From the NCBI GenBank assembly GCA_937901455.1, contig CALDIA010000015.1, positions 1 to 27,414 of the forward strand: 27,414 nucleotides of DNA, written 5' to 3'. The position numbers and the translations under genes are program-made. This DNA comes from an uncultured Bacteroidales bacterium. Its GTDB lineage: Bacteria > Bacteroidota > Bacteroidia > Bacteroidales > WCHB1-69. Shown here piece after piece: positions 1-7,257 of the stretch. A model generated the notes under the pieces. The model had not been told where the DNA came from. It ran no database searches and saw only the letters and a program-made list of their open reading frames with translations. Position 1 is the first letter of the stretch, and each line of letters starts with the position of its first letter.

Positions 1-21
1 GGAGGCACACACTCTCAATAA

Positions 22-40
22 CCCCACATGCAATGTGGGG
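22..40. repeat. GC-rich hairpin near left edge
   Basis: A perfect 8-bp inverted repeat (CCCCACAT at 22-29, ATGTGGGG at 33-40) encloses a 3-base loop. It is followed by a second possible pairing of GGGGTG (41-46) with CACCCC (57-62). It lies just beyond the end of asd, so it may help end asd transcription or that of a gene to the left. No U-tract follows on either strand, so the role is uncertain. Confidence 0.4.
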
Positions 41-65
41 GGGGTGGGGCGAAGAACACCCCTAC

Positions 66-91
66 ACAAAACCAGCGTGCCGGAGGCACGC
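66..91 (-). terminator. Probable intrinsic terminator of asd
   Basis: A perfect 7-bp GC-rich stem (GCGTGCC 75-81, GGCACGC 85-91) with a 3-base loop begins 11 bases past the asd stop. Read on the minus strand it is followed by TGGTTTTG, a modest T-tract. Position and shape fit Rho-independent termination of asd. The T-tract is imperfect. Confidence 0.55.
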
Positions 92-102
92 GATTTCACA
101 AA

Positions 103-1089
103 CTATAAGAAACGCGCCTGCACCCACTGGGCTATCTGCACCGCATTGGTGGCAGCACCCTTGCGCAAATTATCGGCCACCACCCAGAGGTTCAATGTCT
201 TGGGCTGGCTCTCATCGCGGCGAACACGGCCCACGAAGACCTCATCCTTACCTTCTGCAAAGAGCGGCATGGGATAGACATTATGGGCAGGATCATCCTG
301 TAGTACAAGCCCAGGCATCTCCGACAGAAGACAACGCACCTCATCAAGGTCGAATTCCTCATAGAACTCCACGTTGACGGCTTCGGAGTGACCGCCCGTC
401 ACAGGTACGCGCACAACCGTAGCAGTGACTGCAATGCCGGGGTCGCGTAGAATCTTACGGGTCTCATTCAGCAACTTCATCTCTTCCGTAGTATAGCCAT
501 TGGTCTCAAAGATGCCACCATGTGGGAAGAGGTTCATGTCGATCTGGTATGGATAGACCTTCTCGCCCGCAATACCAGCACGCTCGTCGCGAAGTTGCTG
601 TACCGCCTTCATACCCGTACCGGTAATTGACTGATAGGTTGACACCACGATACGCTTGATACGATAGCGCTTATGCAATGGGGCCAATGCCATCACCATC
701 TGGATAGTTGAGCAGTTGGGGTTGGCAATAATCTTGTCCTTGGCCGTGAGTACATCGCCATTGATTTCCGGCACCACAAGGGGCTTGTCGGGGTCGCTGC
801 GCCATGCAGAGGAGTTGTCCACCACCACCGTGCCACGCGCTGCAAACAGGGGTGCATATTGCAACGAAGGCCCACTCCCCGCTGAGAATATAGCTATGTC
901 AGGTTCCCGTTCAATAGCCTCCTCCACGGAAACTACCGCGTACTGACGACCAGCAAACACCACCTCCTTGCCCACCGAACGGGCAGATGCCGCAGGGATA
1001 AACTCACAATTACCATAACCTCTATCTTCCAGTACTTTACGCATCACACCACCCACTAAACCAGTAGCACCAATTAAAGCAATTTTCAT
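103..1089 (-). CDS. asd: Aspartate-semialdehyde dehydrogenase
   Basis: This cytoplasmic enzyme reduces aspartyl-4-phosphate to L-aspartate-4-semialdehyde with NADPH, the branch step toward lysine/diaminopimelate, threonine and methionine. The 328-aa protein has normal family length. It opens with the Rossmann motif GATGLVGG (residues 8-15). The catalytic cysteine is Cys126 in NPNCST, and the acid/base histidine is probably His234 in TGGHSE. The ATG at 1089 is right because the dinucleotide fold begins directly after it. The partner enzyme, aspartokinase, is encoded on the same strand at 14522-15778 but in a different transcription unit. A TACATTTG promoter box lies at 1149-1142, giving a leader of about 45 bases. 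The identification is secure. Confidence 0.96.
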   Translation of the reverse strand: MKIALIGATGLVGGVMRKVLEDRGYGNCEFIPAASARSVGKEVVFAGRQYAVVSVEEAIEREPDIAIFSAGSGPSLQYAPLFAARGTVVVDNSSAWRSDPDKPLVVPEINGDVLTAKDKIIANPNCSTIQMVMALAPLHKRYRIKRIVVSTYQSITGTGMKAVQQLRDERAGIAGEKVYPYQIDMNLFPHGGIFETNGYTTEEMKLLNETRKILRDPGIAVTATVVRVPVTGGHSEAVNVEFYEEFDLDEVRCLLSEMPGLVLQDDPAHNVYPMPLFAEGKDEVFVGRVRRDESQPKTLNLWVVADNLRKGAATNAVQIAQWVQARFL

Positions 1090-1127
1090 AATTTTTAAGA
1101 TTTTTTTAAAAAGTTATCAACAATCTA

Positions 1128-1158
1128 TTGACTTTCGAATGCAAATGTACTATTTTTG
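1128..1158 (+). promoter_or_regulatory. Bacteroidetes-type promoter of the lamin-tail protein
   Basis: TATTTTTG at 1151-1158 matches the Bacteroidetes -7 consensus TAnnTTTG. TTG at 1128-1130 sits about 20 bases upstream, in place for the -33 element. The predicted transcript starts near 1165. The ATG at 1156 is therefore inside the promoter, and translation must start at the ATG at 1189. Confidence 0.7.
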
Positions 1159-1172
1159 CAGCACACTCGAAA
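1142..1172 (-). promoter_or_regulatory. Bacteroidetes-type promoter of asd
   Basis: On the minus strand TACATTTG (1149-1142) fits TAnnTTTG. TTTC (1172-1169) is a 3-of-4 match to the -33 TTTG at exactly 19 bases spacing. The predicted start near 1135 leaves about 45 bases of leader before the asd ATG. This promoter is interleaved with the oppositely directed one at 1128-1158. Confidence 0.6.
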
Positions 1173-1188
1173 ACTAAAAAATAAAATT

Positions 1189-2907
1189 ATGAACAACAGA
1201 ATATACATTTTCCGCACGATTATAGGCGTCATCTTCGCAAGCCTGACCCATCATGGATTTTGTCAGACAGAGCGATACAGCATTGTCATCAGCGAAATCA
1301 TGGCTGATCCCTCTCCAACCGTAGGGCTTCCGAATGCGGAATACATCGAATTGCACAACCGCAGTGGCGACGATTGTCTGCTCATAGGCTACCAACTTCA
1401 GATCGGGAACACGATCAAGGCGTTGCCGGTTATCAGTATTGACAGTGGGGGTTACATACTATTGACTGCGGAGAAAAGCAGAGCACTTTTTGAGAACCTG
1501 GGCATTGAGGTATATACGCTCTCATCATTATCGATTACGGACGCTGGCCAGAGCATTCTATTATTGGATGCTAACGGTCAGGTCATTCATGGGGTGGCAT
1601 TCCGAAAGTCGTGGCACGAAGAGGTCATCAAGCAGGACGGTGGATGGTCGTTGGAGCTGGTGGATGTGGACAGGCCGTGCCGGGGTGCGCCGGGCTGGGC
1701 CTCGTCGGAGGACCCGACGGGTGGCACGCCCGGTCGGGCCAACTCGCCTCATGCGGCACCTGCCGATGAGGGCGCGCCCATCATTCTGCGGGCCACAATG
1801 ACCGACAGTGCCTCCTTACGGCTTTACTTCTCAGAGACAATATGGAACACCACAGGCATCCAGCCTGACGATTTCCGCATAGTCCCTGAACTGCCCATAC
1901 AGCATGTCGCCGAGGTGCCTCCGTTTTTCGAATCCTTGGATCTGCAATTGACGGGCGAGCCCTTTTCAGAAACGACATATCGCGTCTCCATCATAGGCGA
2001 CTTGGCCGGATGCAGCGGCAACATGGTTGCTTCGGGAGAGGGCATCCTATGGGGAAAGGCACAGGCGCCCTTGCCTGGTGACTTGGTTATCAACGAGGTA
2101 CTCTCCCACCCCTTCGACGGTAGCGATGCCGACTACATCGAAATCTACAATCCATCGGAAAAGATTGTGGACCTGAGGGATATCATGATTGGAAGTGGGG
2201 GCGACACCATGCCCAGAAAGGCGGTGGTGGCGGCCAGTGGGGGCATGCAGCTCCTTCCCGGGCACTTCGCCGTGCTTTGCAAAAATCGAAGGCTAACCAT
2301 GCTTCAGTACGCGCATCACGACCCTGCGGTGCTGCACCAATGCGACTCGTTGCCAGCCTACGCCAACGCTTCGGGGGTCGTCTTTCTAACCACGCGGGGA
2401 ATGCAGATCATTGACCGGTTGGCTTACGATGAGCGTATGCACTATAGCCATCTGTCCAGCACCGAGGGGGTCAGTTTGGAACGGCTCTCGGCCGATCAAC
2501 CGACACAGGATGCAAGCAATTGGCACTCTGCGGCCGAGAGCGCAGGATTCGGCACCCCTGGACTGGAAAACTCCCAGCATGGACGCGACGCACCCGAAGC
2601 CGAAGTGGCAGTCATGCCCGATGTCATCTCACCCGACAACGACGGCTTTGAGGATTTCGCGGAGTTCTTCATCCAATTCCCACTACCCGAGCAAAGGCTC
2701 ACTATCCGCATCTTTGACGAACGAGGAACTATGGTATGCCACTTGGTCAACAACGACCTTTGCGGCACAGAGGCACGATACCGATGGGAGGGACTTGACG
2801 ACAGCGGACAGCCTGTGCCCACAGGTTTGTACATTGCTGACATCCGCTGGTGGGGCGACAATGGCAGGGGCAAACATACGAGAAAGGTGGTGGGGGTGCG
2901 ACAATAA
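1189..2907 (+). CDS. Secreted lamin-tail-domain protein with FlgD-like/T9SS-like C-terminus
   Basis: This is a predicted exported 572-aa protein of unknown specific function. Residues 1-25 form a signal peptide ending GFC, and the mature protein would begin with Gln26. Two lamin-tail (LTD) beta-sandwich domains follow, at about 30-180 and 300-465. Each begins with a motif like (I/V)(S/N)E and ends with a GTPG-x-x-NS motif. A linker lies between them. The last 100 residues resemble FlgD-Ig/gliding-motility C-terminal domains, with SPDNDGFED, a WEGLD turn and PTGLY, ending in a basic strand. This suggests surface delivery by T9SS. The 1189 start is chosen because an in-frame ATG at 1156 falls inside the promoter. 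LTD domains often occur in extracellular nucleases and adhesins, but no catalytic domain is visible here. Confidence 0.82.
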   Translation: MNNRIYIFRTIIGVIFASLTHHGFCQTERYSIVISEIMADPSPTVGLPNAEYIELHNRSGDDCLLIGYQLQIGNTIKALPVISIDSGGYILLTAEKSRALFENLGIEVYTLSSLSITDAGQSILLLDANGQVIHGVAFRKSWHEEVIKQDGGWSLELVDVDRPCRGAPGWASSEDPTGGTPGRANSPHAAPADEGAPIILRATMTDSASLRLYFSETIWNTTGIQPDDFRIVPELPIQHVAEVPPFFESLDLQLTGEPFSETTYRVSIIGDLAGCSGNMVASGEGILWGKAQAPLPGDLVINEVLSHPFDGSDADYIEIYNPSEKIVDLRDIMIGSGGDTMPRKAVVAASGGMQLLPGHFAVLCKNRRLTMLQYAHHDPAVLHQCDSLPAYANASGVVFLTTRGMQIIDRLAYDERMHYSHLSSTEGVSLERLSADQPTQDASNWHSAAESAGFGTPGLENSQHGRDAPEAEVAVMPDVISPDNDGFEDFAEFFIQFPLPEQRLTIRIFDERGTMVCHLVNNDLCGTEARYRWEGLDDSGQPVPTGLYIADIRWWGDNGRGKHTRKVVGVRQ

Positions 2908-2921
2908 ATCAGATTTTATTG

Positions 2922-2929
2922 TACTTTTG
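2922..2929 (+). promoter_or_regulatory. Candidate -7 box before the metallo-hydrolase
   Basis: TACTTTTG matches TAnnTTTG and lies between the LTD gene stop (2907) and the next ATG (2941). No -33 TTTG is present at the expected spacing. If active, transcription would begin around 2935-2937, leaving a leader of only about 4-6 bases. Confidence 0.45.
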
Positions 2930-2940
2930 CAGCCCTGTAT

Positions 2941-3750
2941 ATGAAAGTCACCTTATTAGGCACCGGCACATCGCAGGGGGTTCCTGTAGTAGGCTGTCAA
3001 TGTGCAGTTTGCCATTCCAGCAACACCAAAGACCACCGGTTGCGCACCGCAGCGTTTGTAGAAGCTGACGGGCTGCATATCCTTTTGGACGCAGGCCCCG
3101 ACTTGCGCATGCAGTTGCTTCGGGAGGGCATCACAGAGGTGGACGCCATCCTGGTAACCCATGAACACAAGGACCATCTGGCTGGGCTGGACGACATTAG
3201 GCCCATCTACTTCATGATGAAGCGACCCATGCAGGTGTATGCCCTGCCCCGCGTACTCAAAGTCATCCGGAAAGACTACGACTATGCCTTCCGGCAGCAT
3301 CCCTATCCAGGTGTGCCTGCCTTCGTGTTGCATCCCGTTGTGAACGAGCCTTTCCAAGTGGGGAACCTCACCATAGAGCCCATCCACATTCGCCATCTGA
3401 CGCTACCCATCCTCGGCTTTCGTATCCAAGACATGGCCTACATCACCGATGGCAGTTTCATCGCAGAACGGGAAATGCAGCAATTGAGGGGGCTTAGACT
3501 GCTCATCATCAATGCCTTGAGAATCAAGGAGCATTACTCCCACTTCAACTTGTCACAAGCGCTGTCCATCATCCGGCAGCTGGATCCTGAGCGGGCAGTC
3601 ATCACGCATATATCGCATGAAATGGGCCTTTACGAAGACATCGCCCCCACCCTGCCACTGAACGTTTCGTTGGGCTATGACGGAATGAGCATAGAAATCA
3701 CAAAAAAAGAGTGCATCATAAAAGAAAAAAATAGTATATTTGCCCCCTGA
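2941..3750 (+). CDS. PhnP-like metallo-beta-lactamase-fold hydrolase
   Basis: This cytoplasmic MBL-fold phosphodiesterase (269 aa) resembles PhnP, the 5-phosphoribosyl 1,2-cyclic phosphate phosphodiesterase. The N-terminus carries the family signature GTGTSQGVP (7-15). Cysteines 19, 21 and 24 (GCQCAVC) match the structural zinc site of PhnP. The dinuclear metal site HxHxDH is THEHKDH (His74, His76, Asp78, His79). An ITDGS strand supplies the bridging Asp, and HISHE near the C-terminus a further His. No phosphonate genes are nearby, so the substrate may differ from that of PhnP. In many Bacteroidetes such a gene is a stand-alone housekeeping hydrolase. The start is fixed by the conserved MKVTLLGTG opening. 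The 3' end contains the promoter box for the next operon. Confidence 0.88.
   Translation: MKVTLLGTGTSQGVPVVGCQCAVCHSSNTKDHRLRTAAFVEADGLHILLDAGPDLRMQLLREGITEVDAILVTHEHKDHLAGLDDIRPIYFMMKRPMQVYALPRVLKVIRKDYDYAFRQHPYPGVPAFVLHPVVNEPFQVGNLTIEPIHIRHLTLPILGFRIQDMAYITDGSFIAEREMQQLRGLRLLIINALRIKEHYSHFNLSQALSIIRQLDPERAVITHISHEMGLYEDIAPTLPLNVSLGYDGMSIEITKKECIIKEKNSIFAP
3735..3742 (+). promoter_or_regulatory. -7 box of the 2-oxoacid:ferredoxin oxidoreductase operon
   Basis: TATATTTG matches TAnnTTTG. It lies within the last codons of the preceding hydrolase gene. The predicted start near 3750 gives a leader of about 60 A-rich bases before the ferredoxin ATG at 3813. I see no clear -33 TTTG. Confidence 0.55.
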
Positions 3751-3812
3751 CTTTTTCAAGTGAAAAAAAACAACAAACTAATACATTTTATAAATCTTAA
3801 ACACATTTAATT

Positions 3813-4034
3813 ATGGCATTTAAAGGAGCTTTAATCATTGACACGGAGAAGTGTAAAGGTTGTGGCGTCTGCATCACCGGATGTCCAAACCAATGTATCG
3901 CACTTTCCAAACATGTGAACGCAAAAGGTTACAATTACCTTGAAGTAGTGAAAGAAGACGCTTGCATCGGCTGTGCCAACTGCGCAGTGATCTGTCCTGA
4001 CGGCGTCATCGAAGTGTATCGTGCGAAAGAGTAA
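3813..4034 (+). CDS. 2x[4Fe-4S] ferredoxin subunit of 2-oxoacid:ferredoxin oxidoreductase
   Basis: This small 73-aa electron-transfer protein is the delta subunit of the 2-oxoacid oxidoreductase encoded by the next three genes. It contains two complete cluster motifs, Cys14-17-20-24 (CKGCGVCITGC) and Cys51-54-57-61 (CIGCANCAVIC), each followed by Pro, as in bacterial 8Fe ferredoxins. It accepts electrons from oxidative decarboxylation of a 2-oxoacid and passes them to a soluble ferredoxin. It is first in the operon, and a 60-base AC-rich spacer separates it from the alpha subunit. A stand-alone ferredoxin is unlikely given the context. Confidence 0.93.
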   Translation: MAFKGALIIDTEKCKGCGVCITGCPNQCIALSKHVNAKGYNYLEVVKEDACIGCANCAVICPDGVIEVYRAKE

Positions 4035-4094
4035 GCCTTTCACTTTACCCAGAATTTAACGAAACAACAATTAACAACAAAACAACTTAGTAAA

Positions 4095-5174
4095 ATGGCA
4101 AAAGAATTAAAATTAATGAAGGGTAATCAAGCCATTGCAGAGGCTGCCATCCGCTGTGGTTGCGACGGATATTTCGGATATCCCATCACTCCGCAGAGTG
4201 AGGTTTTGGAGCATCTGATGGCTGAGAGACCATATTTAACAACCGGCATGGTTGTTCTTCAAGCCGAGAGTGAATTAGCATCCATCAACATGGTATACGC
4301 TGGTGCTGCTGCGGGCAAGCGTGTGATGACCTCCTCTTCTTCCCCTGGCTTTTCCTTGATGCAAGAGGGCCTTTCCTACATCGCAGGCGCCGAGCTGCCC
4401 GCTTTGTGCGTGAACGTGGTGCGTGGCGGTCCCGGCTTAGGAACTATTCAACCTTCCCAGTCCGACTATTTCCAGACCACCAAGGGTGGCGGTCATGGCG
4501 ACTACCGTCTGATCACCCTCGCTCCCGCTTCCGTGCAGGAGATGTACGACTTTGTGGAGTTAGGCTTCGACTTGGCTTTCAAGTACAGAAACCCTGTTGC
4601 CATCCTCTCTGACGGTGTGATTGGACAGGTCATGGAAAAAGTCATGGTGGACGATTACAAACCACGCTGGACCAACGAATATATTGAGGAACATTGTCCA
4701 TGGGCCGCCACGGGTCACCGTTCCACTGGCAAGAAGAGAATCGTCACCTCTTTGGAACTTGAGGCTCTGAAGCAGGAAGCCATCAACGACCGTATTCAGG
4801 CCAAGTACAGAAAGTGCGAGGAAGAGGATGCCCGTTACGAGGCCATCCAGTGCGATGATGCCGAATATTTATTCGTCGCTTATGGTTCTGCCGCACGTAT
4901 TTGTATGAAGACCATCGAACTGGCCCGTGCTGAAGGCATCAAGGTCGGCTTGGTTCGTCCCATCACACTGTGGCCGTTCCCGACCAAAGGTGTTGCCGAG
5001 ATTGGCGGCCGCGTAAAGAAAATCATGAGTGTGGAAATGAACGCCGGTCAGATGATCGAAGACGTGAAACTGGCAGTGGGCTGCAAGGTTCCTGTGGAGC
5101 ACTTCGGCCGTTATGGCGGTGTCATTCCAACCCCTGTAGAGATTCTCGATGCTTTGAAAAAAATGGTTAAATAA
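4095..5174 (+). CDS. vorB: 2-oxoacid:ferredoxin oxidoreductase, alpha subunit (VorB/KorA type)
   Basis: This is the alpha subunit (359 aa) of a CoA-dependent oxidoreductase that converts a 2-oxoacid to acyl-CoA, CO2 and reduced ferredoxin. It carries the pyrimidine-binding family signature GYPITPQSE near residues 28-36. It also has a central glycine-rich stretch (RGGPGLGT) and a C-terminal domain II region. Close relatives in Bacteroides are annotated as 3-methyl-2-oxobutanoate dehydrogenase subunit VorB. A 2-oxoglutarate substrate (KorA) is equally possible, as substrate cannot be read from the sequence. The four-gene arrangement (ferredoxin-alpha-beta-gamma) is that of KOR/VOR enzymes, not of fused pyruvate:ferredoxin oxidoreductase. 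The start ATG follows a run of CAA-rich leader sequence. Confidence 0.9.
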   Translation: MAKELKLMKGNQAIAEAAIRCGCDGYFGYPITPQSEVLEHLMAERPYLTTGMVVLQAESELASINMVYAGAAAGKRVMTSSSSPGFSLMQEGLSYIAGAELPALCVNVVRGGPGLGTIQPSQSDYFQTTKGGGHGDYRLITLAPASVQEMYDFVELGFDLAFKYRNPVAILSDGVIGQVMEKVMVDDYKPRWTNEYIEEHCPWAATGHRSTGKKRIVTSLELEALKQEAINDRIQAKYRKCEEEDARYEAIQCDDAEYLFVAYGSAARICMKTIELARAEGIKVGLVRPITLWPFPTKGVAEIGGRVKKIMSVEMNAGQMIEDVKLAVGCKVPVEHFGRYGGVIPTPVEILDALKKMVK

Positions 5175-5192
5175 TTTAATGTACTTGAAATT

Positions 5193-6035
5193 ATGACAAG
5201 AGAAGATATAATCAAACCCGAAAACTTAGTGTACAGACGTACGCCGGTTCTCACCGACAACGTGATGCACTACTGCCCTGGATGCGGTCATGGTGTGGTT
5301 CACAGAATCATCGCCGAAGTAATCGAAGAGATGGGCATTCAAGACAATGTCATCGGCATCTCCCCAGTAGGTTGTTCCGTATTGGCATACAACTATTTTG
5401 ATGTGGACTTCGTAGAGGCTGCCCACGGTCGTGCACCAGCCTGTGCCTCCGCCATCAAGCGTCTGCGTCCCGAAACCTTCGTGTTCTCCTACCAAGGTGA
5501 CGGTGACTTGGCATCCATCGGTTGTGCCGAAGTGATGCACGCATGCAACCGTGGCGAAAACATCACGATGATCTTCATCAACAACGGTATCTACGGTATG
5601 ACAGGCGGACAGATGGCCCCCACCACTTTGGAAGGTATGGAGACCGTGACCTGCCCGTATGGCCGTGACCCAGAGATTATGGGACACACCATGCGCCTCA
5701 CCGAGATGCTGGCCCAGCTGCCTGGCACCTATTTTGTGACCCGTCAGGCTGTTTACACCCCTGCCCTCGCCAGAAAATGCAAGAAAGCCATCCGCACCGC
5801 CTTCGAGAACCAGAAACTCAAAAAGGGCGTCTCCTTCGTAGAGGTAACCTCCAACTGTAACTCCGGCTGGAAAATGACCCCCGTACAAGCCAACAAGTGG
5901 ATGGAAGAAAACACCCTGAAGTTCTTCCCGCTCGGCGATATGAAGGTGGACGGCAAGTTCGACCCGAAATTCATCGAACGCGTAGGCACATTTGATCAAC
6001 CCAATGAGACACTCTTCTCATTGAGAAAAAAATAA
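5193..6035 (+). CDS. 2-oxoacid:ferredoxin oxidoreductase, TPP-binding beta subunit
   Basis: This thiamine-diphosphate-binding subunit (280 aa) carries out the decarboxylation. The TPP/Mg motif is present: GDGDLASIG followed about 30 residues later by NNGIYGMTGGQ. An N-terminal YCPGCGHG motif, also typical of the family, supplies cysteines for a cluster or fold. It starts 18 bases after the alpha subunit stop and ends 20 bases before gamma, so it is cotranscribed. The C-terminus has a KMTPVxANKWMEE segment characteristic of the Bacteroidetes members. The match to the VorA/KorB type is clear; the actual substrate is not determined. Confidence 0.92.
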   Translation: MTREDIIKPENLVYRRTPVLTDNVMHYCPGCGHGVVHRIIAEVIEEMGIQDNVIGISPVGCSVLAYNYFDVDFVEAAHGRAPACASAIKRLRPETFVFSYQGDGDLASIGCAEVMHACNRGENITMIFINNGIYGMTGGQMAPTTLEGMETVTCPYGRDPEIMGHTMRLTEMLAQLPGTYFVTRQAVYTPALARKCKKAIRTAFENQKLKKGVSFVEVTSNCNSGWKMTPVQANKWMEENTLKFFPLGDMKVDGKFDPKFIERVGTFDQPNETLFSLRKK

Positions 6036-6055
6036 ACCTTAAAAATCACAAAGAC

Positions 6056-6607
6056 ATGACAGAAGAAATAATTATAGCAGGCTTCGGCGGTCAAGGTGTA
6101 CTCTCAATGGGTAAGATCTTAGCATACGCCGGCATCATGCAAGACAAAGAGGTCAGCTGGCTCCCTTCCTATGGTCCTGAAATGCGTGGCGGCACCTCCA
6201 ACGTGACCGTTATCATCAGCGACGAGCGTATATGCTCCCCCTACCTGAACCAGTTCGACACCGCCATCATCCTGAACCAACAGTCCATGGACAAGTTTGA
6301 GTCAGCTGTAAAGCCTGGCGGACTCCTCATCTATGACCCCAACGGTATCACCAACCACCCCACCCGTAAAGACATCAACATCTACCAAGTGGCCGCTGCC
6401 GACAAGGCTAACGAACTCGGCATCGCCAAACTGTTCAACATGATTGTCTTGGGCGGCTTCCTGAAGGTTAAACCGCTGGTAACCCCTGAAATGTTGCACA
6501 AAGGCTTGGAGAAATCTCTGCCCGAACGTCACCACCACCTCATCCCGAAAAATGAGGAGGCTGTGGAAATCGGCAAAACCATCCTTCAACCCTATCATAC
6601 CTTATAA
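6056..6607 (+). CDS. 2-oxoacid:ferredoxin oxidoreductase, gamma subunit
   Basis: This 183-aa gamma subunit completes the enzyme. It opens with the family signature GFGGQGVLSMGKIL (9-22) and contains the PSYGPEMRGGTSN stretch typical of KorC/VorC-like proteins, thought to take part in CoA binding and subunit contacts. It is the last gene of the operon, 20 bases after the beta subunit, and a strong intrinsic terminator follows within 8 bases of its stop. No anomalies were seen. Confidence 0.92.
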   Translation: MTEEIIIAGFGGQGVLSMGKILAYAGIMQDKEVSWLPSYGPEMRGGTSNVTVIISDERICSPYLNQFDTAIILNQQSMDKFESAVKPGGLLIYDPNGITNHPTRKDINIYQVAAADKANELGIAKLFNMIVLGGFLKVKPLVTPEMLHKGLEKSLPERHHHLIPKNEEAVEIGKTILQPYHTL

Positions 6608-6614
6608 ATAACCT

Positions 6615-6652
6615 TAAAGCCCAGGGACTTTCCGCCCCTGGGCTTTATTTTC
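6615..6652 (+). terminator. Strong intrinsic terminator of the oxidoreductase operon
   Basis: A perfect 12-bp stem (6615-6626 with 6636-6647; core AAAGCCCAGGG / CCCTGGGCTTT) with a 9-base loop is followed by TTTTC. It begins 8 bases after the gamma subunit stop. Its downstream edge is only about 10 bases before the pspC start codon. Confidence 0.88.
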
Positions 6653-6660
6653 ACATCACT

Positions 6661-6900
6661 ATGAGTTACAAAAGATTATACCTTAGCAGCACCGACAAGA
6701 AAATAGCGGGTGTGTGTGGCGGATTAGCCGAATACTTGGATATGGACCCTACCGTAATCCGAATCATCTTCCTCGTAGCACTGCTTTGTGGAACCTTCGG
6801 ATTCTGGGCTTATCTGATCATCTGGATTGCGGCTCCAAAGGCAGATGAGTTTACATCCAACAACCAACATACCGACGACTATATCAACAGGGAGCCGTAA
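6661..6900 (+). CDS. PspC domain protein
   Basis: This small inner-membrane protein (79 aa) has a single PspC domain. The signature is clear: residues 13-21 KKIAGVCGG, then LAEYLDMDPTVIRIIF, then a hydrophobic segment at about 31-57 and a short polar tail. PspC proteins in proteobacteria act in the phage-shock envelope stress response. In Bacteroidetes short PspC proteins are common and largely uncharacterised. No pspA or pspB neighbour is present. The start codon lies directly after the operon terminator, leaving no room for a conventional promoter. TATTTTCA (6646-6653) is a 6-of-8 match to a -7 box, but it would give an almost leaderless message. Confidence 0.85.
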   Translation: MSYKRLYLSSTDKKIAGVCGGLAEYLDMDPTVIRIIFLVALLCGTFGFWAYLIIWIAAPKADEFTSNNQHTDDYINREP

Positions 6901-7187
6901 ATCCATAACAAACTCCCCACAACATAGGGGATCCCCCATATCATATCGCGCATGACTCCATTAGGCAGACCACTTTCTGCCTAAGCACCGGAGCCATTTT
7001 TTTTGAAGGGGCTATTGCCAACAAGCCTTTCCCATCCATCCGCCAAGATGCTGCCAATCAGCGAACTACATTGACACAAAAACAGACATAGTGCCATCAT
7101 GTATATATGCACCCTTTTTATGGAACAATGCATGGCCTTATTGGTTTTCCAATGAATAAAAATCTGCAAAAAGGACAAAAACATCCA
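6901..7187. other. Intergenic region without a convincing gene
   Basis: About 290 bases upstream of the transporter promoter contain no supported coding sequence. It holds a weak CCCC/GGGG pairing near 6914-6931, an 8-bp hairpin at 6961-6984, and a T8 run at 6997-7004. A 67-codon minus-strand reading frame (6981-7184) shows no family features and is not called. Confidence 0.5.
6961..6984 (+). terminator. Possible terminator hairpin after pspC
   Basis: TTAGGCAG (6961-6968) and CTGCCTAA (6977-6984) form a perfect 8-bp stem with an 8-base loop. A T-rich run (6997-7004) follows after 12 bases, too far for a canonical intrinsic terminator. It could instead be a protective 3' hairpin. Confidence 0.35.
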
Positions 7188-7218
7188 TTTGAAAACTGAA
7201 ACATTTTTTGTATTTTTG
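7188..7218 (+). promoter_or_regulatory. Promoter of the seven-gene transporter-holB operon
   Basis: This is the best promoter in the window: TTTG (7188-7191) as the -33 element, exactly 19 bases of spacer, and TATTTTTG (7211-7218) as the -7 element. It predicts transcription from about 7225 and a leader of about 33 bases before the ATG at 7258. Confidence 0.8.
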
Positions 7219-7257
7219 TCGCTTTATTTTAGGTAAAATACTAAATAGTCATTGAAT

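Noticed and set aside
4040..4094. CAA/AAC-rich spacer before vorB as a possible regulatory repeat or riboswitch
   Set aside because: It shows no stem-loop potential. A-rich, unstructured leaders are normal for translation starts in this phylum.
5226..5999. 257-codon minus-strand frame inside the oxidoreductase beta subunit
   Set aside because: The plus-strand TPP motifs are unmistakable and the antisense product has no recognisable feature.
6981..7184. 67-codon minus-strand frame with a lipoprotein-like stretch (LCQCSS)
   Set aside because: It has no family match, no promoter box, and overlaps a hairpin and T-run. The hydrophobic segment is more easily explained by AT-rich intergenic sequence.
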